Origin: Symbiodinium natans
Lineage: Eukaryota > Sar > Dinophyceae > Suessiales > Symbiodiniaceae
Length of the DNA stretch: 64,000 nt
Direction: 5' to 3'
Assembly (NCBI GenBank): GCA_905221605.1
Contig: CAJNDS010000857.1
Span: 83,501-147,500 of the forward strand
Shown: piece by piece, positions 10,765 through 21,300 of the stretch
How the letters are laid out: every line of letters starts with the position of its first letter
How positions within the stretch are numbered: position 1 is the stretch's first letter
Made by a program: the position numbers and the translations under genes
The notes under the pieces: model-generated
Databases searched by the model: none
What the model saw: the letters and a program-made list of their open reading frames with translations, nothing else
Told to the model about the DNA's origin: nothing

Positions 10765-11365
10765 GTTTAGGGTTTAGGGTTTAGGTTTAGGGGTTTGGGG
10801 TTTAGGGGTTTAGGGGTTTAGGGGTTTAGGGGTTTAGGGGTTTAGGGGTTTAGGGGTTTAGGGGTTTAGGGGTTTAGGGGTTTAGGGGTTTAGGGGTTTA
10901 GGGGTTTAGGGGTTTAGGGGTTTAGGGTTTAGTGGTTAGGGGTTTAGGGGTTTAGGGGTTTTTAGGGGTTTAGGGGTTTAGGGTTTAGTTTAGGGGTTTA
11001 GGGGTTTAGGGGGGGTTTAGGGGTTTAGGGGTTTAGGGGTTTAGGGTTTAGGGGTTTTAGGGGTTTAGGGTTTAGGGTTTAGGGGTTTAGGGTTTAGGGT
11101 TTAGGGTTTAGGGGTTTAGGGGTTTAGGGGTTTAGGGTTTTGGGTTTAGGGGTTTAGGGGGGGTTTAGGGGGTTTAGGGGTTTAGGGGTTTAGGGTTTAG
11201 GGGTTTAGGGGGGTTTAGGGGTTTAGGGGTTTAGGGGTTTAGGGTTTAGGGGTTTAGGGGTTTAGGGGTTTAGGGGTTGAGGGGTTGAGGGGTTGAGGGG
11301 TTTAGGGGTTTAGGGGTTTAGGGGTTTAGGGGTTTAGGGGTTTAGGGGTTTAGGGGTTTAGGGTT
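10765..11365. repeat. TTTAGGGG octamer array
   Basis: About 600 bp of an 8-base variant of the telomeric unit, mixed with some 7-base units. The same octamer recurs at 23405-23490 and 62508-62560. Confidence 0.95.
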
Positions 11366-11379
11366 TAGGGGCTGGGGTC

Positions 11380-11460
11380 TCCCGGGAGTCTTGGGAGACA
11401 CTTCTGACGTTCCGAATGTCCGAATCCAGGCCACAGACCTCTTCGGCAGGTGCACGGCTG
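11380..11460 (-). other. Unassigned island, possible minus-strand exon
   Basis: The minus strand reads VCGLDSDIRNVRSVSQDSR between AG|G and a GA donor; the plus strand is open too. Confidence 0.27.
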
Positions 11461-12494
11461 GAACCCTTATAAGGGACTTTAGGGTTCGGGTTGAGCGTTT
11501 AGGCTTTACCCCTGGCTCCAAATTGATGTCCGGGGGACACGTTTGACAGTTTTGGGTTCATCAGAGGCAGGGGTTAGGGGATTCGTGCTTAGGTTTGCGA
11601 CCCCTATGTCATATCGCTGCTGAAAGGGTTGCTGGAACTACCAGACAAGTGGTTCTTATCTTGCATCGGAATTTTATCCAGGTTTGTGGAGCAGGCACAA
11701 AGGAAACCAAAACCCATTTGAGCTGTACTTTTAGAGTAGGGCCGGTTTCATTAGGACAAATTCCGAGAGAAAGTCAAAGCCATCAACGACTTGGGGGCCT
11801 TCTCTGGTTCGCTTCAAGGTCAAGATCTAGGTAGCCTAACAAACAGGTCATAATCCTTCGAAACCCGAAACCCTAAACCCAAAAAAAAGGGGTACATTGT
11901 GTTCCTAACTGGCTCCCGGAGCCCTGAAACCCCTACACAAACCCCAAACCCTAAACCCTGAAACGAAAAGGATCAGAACCCAACAGGCCAACAGCACACC
12001 ACTGGGCTTCCTAGATGTGAGGCTTGTGCTCTGATGGACCAAGGACCCAAAATTCTGGTATAACTGTGCGCGCGTGTTTGTTTGGCTGTGTGTGTGTGTG
12101 TGTGCGTTTGCTTTTTTTTTGGGTGGGGTTGGGGGTTGGGGGGGGGGAGGGTGCCCGAAGAATAGGCGCATATGGGCCTTTAAATGGGATGACTCATACG
12201 TGGTACTTACCCTTCGGGCACGGTGAGGAGCGGAGCTTAAAGCTAGGGAGCGGGGATCATCAGCTGATTCAGGTCACGCCACCCATTTCATTCCTGGCGC
12301 ACTGGTCTGGGGGTCGCAATAAACAAGAATCCTAAGGGGCTGGAGGAGGGATCCTTAAAAGGGACTTTTAGGCATGAGGCTTTAGGGTTTAGGGTTTAGG
12401 GTTTAGGGTTTAGGTTTGGGGGTTAGGGTTTAGGGTTTGCAGTAGCTGGATTCAAAGAGTCCCTTTTTGGAGGTCCCTCCTGGCACCTCATAGT

Positions 12495-12612
12495 CTACTC
12501 TTTGCTTAAGAACCCACAAAAGATAATTAAAAATATAATAATAATCACTATATTACCATATATAAGGAAGGACTTCTGTTTTTGAGGGAGATTCTTAAGC
12601 AATTGGTAGTAG
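12495..12612. mobile_element. MITE-like family G
   Basis: TTTGCTTAAGAACCC at the left is mirrored by GATTCTTAAGCAATTGGTAG at the right; AT-rich centre. Second copy at 57486-57607. Confidence 0.65.
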
Positions 12613-13239
12613 TATAAATGCACATCGTGAGACACAGGACTCTATTGACCGCTGGCCTGGCGGAGACCGAAAAACGCCCTGTTGGACAGCACCACCTCCG
12701 CCTCTCCCACCCTCCCTGCGCCCAGCAACCTTCACGTCATCTCTGAGAGGTTTGGGGTTTAGGGTTTAGGGTTTAGGGTTTTAGGGCTACCATCGTCCCT
12801 TGGCCAAGAACTCAAACCCTGAACCCTAGCCGCTGCCGACAGGAAGGGCCCCAGTACACGCATGGCCTTTCGTGATTGGGGGCCTACGGATGTTGCCCTA
12901 AGATCAGATATGGGGCAGAAGGTCTCGGATTTACAGTTACACCCTGAACCCTAAACCCCAAACCCTACACCCTAAACCCTAGGGTAAGTCTGGGCCTCAG
13001 GCTTTAGCGGTTGCAGGGCTTTGTGACTTTGTGTCCAGGGGTTCAGGGTTTAGGGTTTAGGGTTTAGGGTTTAGGGCTTAGGGCTTAGGGCTTAGGGCTT
13101 AGGATTTGGGGTTTAGGGTTTAGGGTTTAGGGTTTAGGGTTTACGATTTGGGGTTTAGGGTTTAGGGCTGAGAGTGGAAGGCGTGAGGTGCCGAGCACTT
13201 TGGCCGCGTTCTGCGTTGACGTCAGATTGAGTCTTGCCT

Positions 13240-13440
13240 GGGGTTTAGGGTTTAGGGTTTAGGGTTTAGGGTTTAGGGTTTAGGGTTTAGGGTTTAGGGT
13301 TTAGGGTTTAGGGTTTAGGGTTTAGGGTTTAGGGTTTAGGGTATTAGGGTTTAGGGTTTAGGGTTTAGGGTTTAGGGTTTAGGGTTTAGGGTTTAGGGTT
13401 TAGGGTTTAGGGTTTAGGGTTTAGGGTTTAGGGTTTAGGG
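13240..13440. repeat. Telomeric array (TTTAGGG)
   Basis: About 28 nearly perfect units with one ATTAGGG interruption. Confidence 0.95.
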
Positions 13441-14204
13441 GCCTATCCGGAGGATACCGCCTAGACCGATTCCTTCAGTGTCAGCTCGCCGCTCCTGCGA
13501 GCAGCTCCCAGGGCTTCAGAGTAGGCATGCAGGTTTAGGGCTTAGGGCTTAGGGCTTAGGGTTTAGGGTTTAGGGTTTAGGGTTTAGGGTTTAGGGTTTA
13601 GGGTTTAGGGTTAAGGGTTTAGGGTTTAGGGTTTAGGGTTTAGGGTTTAGGGTTTAAGGTTGTTTAGGGTTTCAGGTTGTTTAGGGTTCAGGGTGCATAG
13701 GGTTCACAATTTCCCCATGCGCCAGCGATCCCCGCAACCCCGCAGGTCAACCTTATCGAGATTGGGGGGGGTCAACGTGAAGGATACGTTTTTGACAGAG
13801 GTCAATGGCAAGTGCTTCTGGCGTGAGTCTCCTGCCAGGGTGTGACCCCCTGAAGCGCTTGTTTACGATGCTCAGGCCTAGAGGCGGAACGCCATTGTTC
13901 TAAATTCTAAACTGGCCAACAGGATGAAACCCTAAACCCTAAACCCTAAACCCTAAACCCTAAACCCTAAACCCTAACCCCTAAACATTTGCATGTTCTG
14001 TTCGGGGATTTTAGGGTACGGGCATCTGGCCCTTTGACATTTGAGGACTCCGGGCTGATGATCAACAGCTCCCTTTGAACACAGGTGAGCACGGCGCAAA
14101 GCCCCGTGCAACGGGAATACGTAAGCGCAGAGTACACTAAACTGGCCTCTCGATGTCCCACACGGCGGTCACAAGTCATGGAGTTACGAGAAGGCCATCA
14201 TGCT

Positions 14205-14322
14205 TGGCTTAATGAATGGCAATGACCATATTATAATCAGGGCACCCTATTTTCGGTGTTCACTTTATAAGAGGACCTTGAACCAACAAAAGGAAAAGGG
14301 TACCACGGGCAAGGACTAGGAC
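14205..14322. mobile_element. MITE-like family C, degenerate copy
   Basis: Shares GACCATATTATAATCAGGGC and the AAAAGGGTACCAC end with the other two copies. Confidence 0.55.
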
Positions 14323-15031
14323 TCAGTATGTAGGATGCCGAAACAGGACCATGATTCAAAGAGAACTGCCCCCCAAAAAAAGCCCAAGCCGCCCCAAATC
14401 ATTTACTCTGGCCGTGTCCCTAAACCCTAAACCCTAAACCCTAAACCCTAAACCCTAAACCCCACACCTTACACCTAAAACCCTAAACCCTAAACTTGAA
14501 ACCCGAACCCTAAACCCAGACTCGGTCCTCTGGAACGCCAGCTTCGCGCCCTCCGCGCGCGGTGAGGTGCGGCAGGGAGCGCCGTAGAGCTGGCGGCGCG
14601 CAGGGCGAAACCCCAACACCCCAAGCCCTTATAGGGTTTAGGGTTTAGGGTTCAGGGTTTAGGATTTAGGGTTTAGGGTTTAGGGTTTAGGGTGTAGGGT
14701 GTAGGGTGTAGGGTGTAGGGTGCAGGGTACAGGGTGCAGGGTTCAGGGTTTAGGGAACAACATCCTGTTGGGGCACCATGATCGCTACTAAGGACTGATA
14801 GTACGGATAGGGGGGGGGGGGAACGTCCCAGCCCTTAACCCTACCTCGGGCTTCGGGCTTTTCTGTTTCGGACTGCCATGCGCTTCCGATGCGTTGACTA
14901 GAAACCCCAAACTTGGTTGGCGCACAGGCGCAGCCATGAAGCGTACCCCAAACCCTAAACCCTATAAACCCTAAACCCTAAACCCTCAACCCTAAACCCC
15001 AAACCCCAAACCCTAAACCCCAAAACTGAAC

Positions 15032-15082
15032 TTCATCCTCGACGCGAAGGATGGGGAGGGGGTGGGCACTGAGACCCTCATC
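15032..15082 (-). CDS. Candidate CDF C-terminal exon
   Basis: DEGLSAHPLPILRVEDE, 17 codons, acceptor CAG|G, donor GTTCAG, phase 0 like the end of the preceding exon. The plus strand is also open here but lacks an acceptor. Confidence 0.4.
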
Positions 15083-15349
15083 CTGACCCCGGAGGCTTGA
15101 CTTTTGGGGCTCAGAGCTTATCAGTCTTTGAGCTTTTTGGGGGGCTTAGGGTCTGAAGCACTAAATACCTAACCCTAAACCCGAAAGCCTAAAGCCCCCC
15201 AAAACCTAAAGCCTAAAGCCTAAGCCTGAAGCCTAAACCCTAAACCCTAAACCCTAAACCCTAAACCCTAAACCCTAAACCCTAAACCCTAAACCCTACA
15301 GGCCCGGGCTCAGTAGGGATCGGCTGCACCCCAAAATCCATCCGCACGC

Positions 15350-15398
15350 CTTGGCGTCCACGGGCACCTCCGGATCGTGGTCGTCGTGCATGCGCATC
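15350..15398 (-). CDS. CDF transporter exon near C-terminus
   Basis: G completes Gln, then MRMHDDHDPEVPVDAK. The acidic/His tail after FVHxDY is usual near the end of the family. Acceptor CAG|G, donor GC, so at least one more exon follows. Confidence 0.7.
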
Positions 15399-18300
15399 CT
15401 GGGAGCAGCGTTTAGGGTTTAGAGTTTAGGGTTTAGGGTTTAGGGTTTAGGGTTTAGGGTTTAGGGTTTAGGGTTTAGGGCTTATGGTGTAGGGCTTAGG
15501 GTTCAGGGCAAGCGGACGGAGAGTCGGACTCTTCATGTCAAGATGCAACCATCTCAATGACTTGTGCTTTGGAGAGTGATTGTTCACAGCAAACTCCAAA
15601 AAGTTGGAACATCCTTGTCTCCATACCCCAGAAGCTAGACTAAAGAGAATCTCAGCTCGAATCATCCTTAAACCATGTTCTAACTTTCTGGAGCTTACTG
15701 TAAAGCTTAGCCCAGGGTTGGGGTAGAAGGATTGGGATTTAGGATTGGGGCCCCTCCAAACGAAAGAGGCACTTTTGTGGGTAGTGGGGTTCAGAAGAGG
15801 AGACTAAAGCAGGGAATAAGTAAGGGAACCACTGACGGCCTTGCGCTTCTGCAAAGCCTTCGGGTTGAAAGTTGTTGCGTCTTGGGTGTACATGGCTCAG
15901 GGCCTTTACGATTTAGGGAAAAGGTCGTAACCTCGGGCTTCTTCAAGACTGCGAACACGAGCCTTAGGCCCCTAAACTCCAAATGCAACAACCTTCAACC
16001 TAGCTGGTCCCTGCTTTTTTGAGTAGTTACAGCAGAATCGGGGGGAGGAAAAGCGACAGGCTCTTGCGCTTGGACCGTCTTGTGTTTACCCTTCAATCCC
16101 CTACCTAGAGCCCCCAACCCTAAACCCGAAAGCCTAAACCGTGAACACGGGTGGACTAGGTGTCTCCCCCAACCTTGGCCCACAACCCTAAACCCAAAAC
16201 CACCCCCTAGACCCGAAACCCTAAACCCCAAACCCTTGTGCTCCAAGTGAAATGGGGGTAAAGGGGTAAAGGGGGGGGGAAGGGGGGGGGAGGGGCGGGG
16301 GGGGTGCCCTGGGATCCGGGCTGGTAGTCGATGTGCACGAAGCACCGCTCCACTTCCTGACAGTTCAGGCCTTCGGGACCTTTCGGGCTTCGGGGTTTCC
16401 TGAAGAGCGGGTCGTCGCGTGGCAGTTTGTGGCTTTCCTGGAGTCCGGTGCAGGGGCTTATGGAGCTAAGAAGTTGGGGCCCAGTACCCTTGTTTGGGGA
16501 CCTATGACTCTTGAACCCCAAGCCCTCTGAAAAGGTGGCGCAGGCGTTCAAGGACTATACCCTAATTGCACCGACCCAAACCACACAGCACTTGGGGGTT
16601 CATCTGATTTAGGGCCACTTGCAGGGCTCCTTTCCAAGTTTTCCGCAGAATCCTAGTGGCCCGCTATGAGATGTACCTCAGAGCCGACCTTCATTCTTGT
16701 GAGGAATCCCTCTACAAGAGTTGGAAACCCAAACCCTGACCCTAAACCCCAAACCCCAAACCCCAAACCCCAAACCCCAAACCCCAACCCCCAAACCCCA
16801 AACCCCCAACCCCCAACCCCAAACCCCAAACCCCAAACCCTCCTCCCGCTCGGGCCTCCAGCGTCTCAATCTTGTGTTGCAGCAGAATGCCGCAATCGTG
16901 GCTGTCCCGGAGGGTGGTCGACTGTCAGAATGCGGTGTGGGGCTTTGGGAACGCTAAACCCTGAACCCTGAACCCTGAACCCTGAACCCTAAACCCCAAA
17001 CCCTAAACCCTAAACCCTAAGCCCTAAGCCCTAGCCCTAATCGTGGCTTATAGGGTGCTCAGAGCGCCTCGAACAGCATTCATTCGGGGACATTGGGCTC
17101 TCCTTGCGCGGACAAGTACGAATACAAAGTCATGGTGATGACTACCATACTCGTACGAGTAGCCAATAGGACAACCCCTAGGCCCTAGCGCATATACAGA
17201 AGGAGGGCAGGCACAGCCCATGCGCAGGGACAAAGCCACTTCCAGGGTAGCGCGTAAAGAAGGGAAAGCGGGCAGGAACACACAGCCAATGCTGGGAAGG
17301 AACAAAGCCCATCCCAGGGGCAGCGCATACACAGAAGGGAGGTAGGCACACAGCCAATGCGGGGAGACACAAAGCCACAAGCCCAAAGGCAGCGCATACA
17401 CAGTGAGGGGCACACAGCCAATGCGCGCGGAGGGGCGCAAAGCCAATCCCAGGGACAGCGCGGCAGGCACACACAGCCGATGCGGCATACATGCAAAGTT
17501 AAATAGGAGCCCAGGGAGCCCATTTCACGGTTTAGGGTTTAGGGTTTAGGGTTTAGGGTTTAGGGTTTAGGGTTTAGGGTTTAGGGTTTAGGGTTTAGGG
17601 CTTAGGGTTCATCAGGGTTCAGGGCTTTGGGTTTGGGATTTACGGTTTGGTGAAGTTTCAGAGGGGCCGGAGGGAAGGGAAAGGGGGAGGGGAGGGGCTG
17701 GGGGGGGGGGGGGTTGGGCCCAAGGTTAAAGCCTATCGGAAAAATTTGGGGTTTAGGATCTCGGGTCTAGCCCTCGACCCGAAGTCTTTACAGGCCCTCA
17801 CACTTGAGCCATGACTGCAAGAAGCCCTAATAAAGCCCTGAACCCTGCGCCCCTCCAAAAAGCCCTAAGGCTTAACTCAGCTCTGCAACTTCCAGTCTTA
17901 TAGCGTGTCGCAAACAACCCTGAATCCCTCAACCCCGCAACAACACAACAAAGGCCCCAAAAGCACTGAACTTCGAAACCATCAATCCTCAACCCCTACA
18001 AGCCCTACATCCCTCATGCCCCTGAAATTTAAAAACCTTGCCCTAGTAGCCCAGTAACCATGTTGTAATAAGGGTGCCATTTTTGAGGCTTGGTTACTCT
18101 ATACGTGAACCTAGAACCAAAAACAGAGGGCAAAAAGGCACGACTGGGCTATTCAGGAGCGCTCCGGTGTAGGGTTTAGGGTTTAGGGTTTAGGGTTCAG
18201 GATTTAGGGTTTAGGGTTTAGGGTTTAGGGTTTAGGGATTAGGGTTTAGGGTTTCCCTTGGAGATGTGGCCTCTGGCATGACGACTTCGAGCTCCACGAG

Positions 18301-21300
18301 ATACCTCTCAAGACGTCCCAGGGTTTCGGGTATAAACGGTTTGAAGGCTTTAAGGGCGTGAAGGGTTTTAGGGGTTTTTAGGGCTCTAAGGGTTTTAAGG
18401 GCTTTAAGGGCTTTAAGGGTTTTAAGGGTTCAAAGGGTTTCAAGGGCTTTAAGGGTTTAAAGGGCTTAAAAATGTTTTAAGGGCTTCAAAGGTTTTAAGG
18501 GTTTTAAGGGTTTCAAAGGTTCTAAGGGATTTAAGGGTTTTAAGGGTTTGGGGCTTGGGGTTGAGGGGTTCAGGGCTTGGGGCTTCAGGATTATATAGTA
18601 AGGGTTTGGGGTTGACGGCTTGGGGTTTGTTTCGGGTTTAGGGCTTAGGGTATAGAAAAAAAAAACATCTCAGCTGTCGCGGGCTTTCCCGCCACCATCT
18701 TTCAAGGACAAGCAGCCGGACCCAAGAGCAACCTAGGAAGAAAAAGGGTTCACAACGCAACACGACGAAGCAGAATGAGACCTGAGCCCTCTTTGCTTTT
18801 GTTTCTCTGAGCGTCTCCTGCGGTGCTTCACCTGCTCTCACGGTTTCCGTGGGGATTCGGACCTGCGCTGGCAGGGGTGCAGCAATGCATCATATGCATT
18901 GTGGCATGTAAACTGCAGTGGTTCTCTGTCTTATGTTTACGTTCACTTATTGTGTCAGCTCGAAGCCCCCTGCCTGGAGATCATTTGACTCTGTTGCCGT
19001 TAAGACCCAAGCAGGGCCTGGGCTTCGTCATGCAGCTTGTTTCGTTGGATTTGTTACACGTTCTGTCGGAAATGACCCTGGGCCAGCGGCACCCATCGTC
19101 GTCCGTCGAATTCGATGATGGTGCCGTCTTCGCCTTCGCTCATCCCTGGCCTGCGAGGGAGTTCGTTGCTTGACTGGTTCAGTCGGAGGGTAGCTGAGGG
19201 CCGGGCTCGTAGTGCACGTTTTGTCCGGCGGCGAAGCCTCGCCTGAGCCCGAGCACTGCACGATTGCATGAGCACGTCTTGCACGGACGGGTCCTATAAA
19301 CAGTGCCTAAGAGTTCGCCGAGCCCGGAGCTCTAGAACTCGGAGGTATTTCCTGCAGAGGTCCGGAACAGTGGAGCGAGGAGTGTTTCAGGCTTGGCTCT
19401 CTTGTCCAGCCTCCTCCTTGCCGCTGCGACTATGAACCGGAACTTTCTGAGGCGACGCGCGAGTGCTCCTGGCAGGTCAGGGATGCTTGCTGCATTGCGA
19501 CTCACACGAGAGCACGCTTGCCTAGTTTCCTCGCGGGAGCATCTTGCAGGCTAACTCCACTCAGCTTTGTGGGTTCGAGCCGGTGCTTTCGGCTGAGGTC
19601 GAGGATTTGGGCTGTGCTTCTGATTCTGGGCTGTGCTTTAGGGTTTCCTGCGTTAGCTAGCTCTTGTTGGTCTTCCGGTGTCTCACGCAGTTTCCCGCTC
19701 ACTGACGCTCAGGGCTTAAGAGGCTTGAGCACGGATTCGAAGCGCCCCTGAACACTTCACCTGTTTGGATCCGAGCCTTTGGGCTCTTCTTCAGGTTCCA
19801 TGCTTGTTCCTCATCCAGTTTGCCGGGGTTCCCTCTACTCTACTGAGCTCGGTACTTTCAGGTCTGCGGTGCTTCAGTTATTTTCAGCGAAGCGCCTTCG
19901 GTTGTGCCAGGAAGTCTTCGCATCTCATTCGTTCATAGGGCTCCTTGGTTGCAGGGGCGTCTTGATTTGGGATCTTTTGATGGCTAGGCTTTTGCTGGCT
20001 CATACTTACTCAAATCAGTCGGGTCGCGCTTTGCCGCATCTGATGTCGACTCGCTCCCACTTCCTGGCACACGGTTGCTCGTCTTGCTGATGTTGCTCGG
20101 CCAAGTTACGAGCGGAAGCTAGCCTGTAGTCACGTCTGCAGTGCCTTACGATCCAAGCGTCGTTGGTGAGCAGGAACACCTCGGCTGTGGATTTACGGCA
20201 GTCTTTTCTGGAGCTTCACTTGTCATGCGTTATGGATAGTTAGGGCGCAGACCAGGGCTACGATCTCGAAGGGCTCGAGAGTCGGATTCGTCCTGATGTA
20301 ATCTCGCTTCAGCATCCGGTACTTCCTGGTCCTGCCGAGCTGTTGCAGCAGCTATTATAAGAGGGCAAGGCCATGCATGAGGGTTCGATGATGTTCCTCA
20401 CCTCCTCGACCTCTGCGCTCGCTTCAGGAAGGCCCTACGAGATGCAGGCACGAACTTGGAACTCGGTTGCACCGGAAAGTTCAAGGCCCTTTTTGGTTTA
20501 AAGGGGCTCTGAAAAACAAGGTAGAACCGAACCTTTTTGGTTTAAAGGGGCGTATTCAGCAAAAGAGGGTGTAAGGGCCTGCAAACCCCGAACCCCCAAA
20601 GTCAAAACCCCAAAGCCCAAAACCCCAAACCCCCAAACCCTTAACCTTCAACCCTTCACCCCAGACCCTAAACCCCATAAGGCTGAAAGGAGGGTTTAGG
20701 GTTTAGGGTTTAGGGTTTAGGGCTCAGGGCTCAGGGTCTAGGGGGAGAGCACTTGGGCCCGAAGTGGTACGCCGAGAGCTGGTCTAGCTGCATCCGCTGC
20801 GGGTCGTGGTCCTGGCGTTATAGGGTCCTTAAGGGAGGGTTTAGGGTTTAGGGTTTCGGGTTTAGGGCTTAGGGTTTAGGGTTTCGGGTTTAGGGCTTAG
20901 GGTTTAGGGTTTAGGGTTTAGGGCTTGGGGCTTGGGGCTTAGGGCTTAGGGTTTAGGGTTTAGAGTTTAGGGTTTAGGGCTTAGAGTTTAGGGTTTAGAG
21001 TTTAGGGTTTAGGGTGTAGGGTTCAGGGTTCAGGGTTATTTTAGGTTCAGGGTTTCCAGCGTGGCCATGAGAACATGCCGAAAAAGGCAAGGGACCATGT
21101 ACTTTTAGCGGATAAGCCCTAAACCCAAGCCTTTAAGCCCTTAGGTTTCAAACCCTCCAACCCTGAAACCCTCAAACCCTCAAACCCTGAAACCCCCTAA
21201 ACCCCCTAAACCCCCTAACCCCCTAACCCCCTAACCCTCAAACCCTCAAACCCTCAAACCCTCAAACTCTCAAACCCTCAAACCCTCAAACCCTCAAACC

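Larger units (their letters stand above)
11605..14900. other. Unassigned islands between telomeric arrays
   Basis: Open stretches: 12620-12750, 12842-12925 (plus: STRMAFRDWGPTDVALRSDM), 13190-13245 (minus: ARLNLTSTQNAAKVL), 13453-13540 (both strands), 13740-13835 and 14085-14225 (plus: YVSAEYTKLASRCPTRRSQV to a TGA), 14515-14605 (minus: LYGAPCRTSPRAEGAKLAFQ) and 14845-14945 (minus: TKFGVSSQRIGSAWQSETEK). These are exon-like but unidentified, and the strand is unresolved. Confidence 0.3.

Noticed and set aside
17048-17523. Three overlapping minus frames over 100 codons
   Set aside because: All arise from a 65-bp minisatellite; no frame is favoured.
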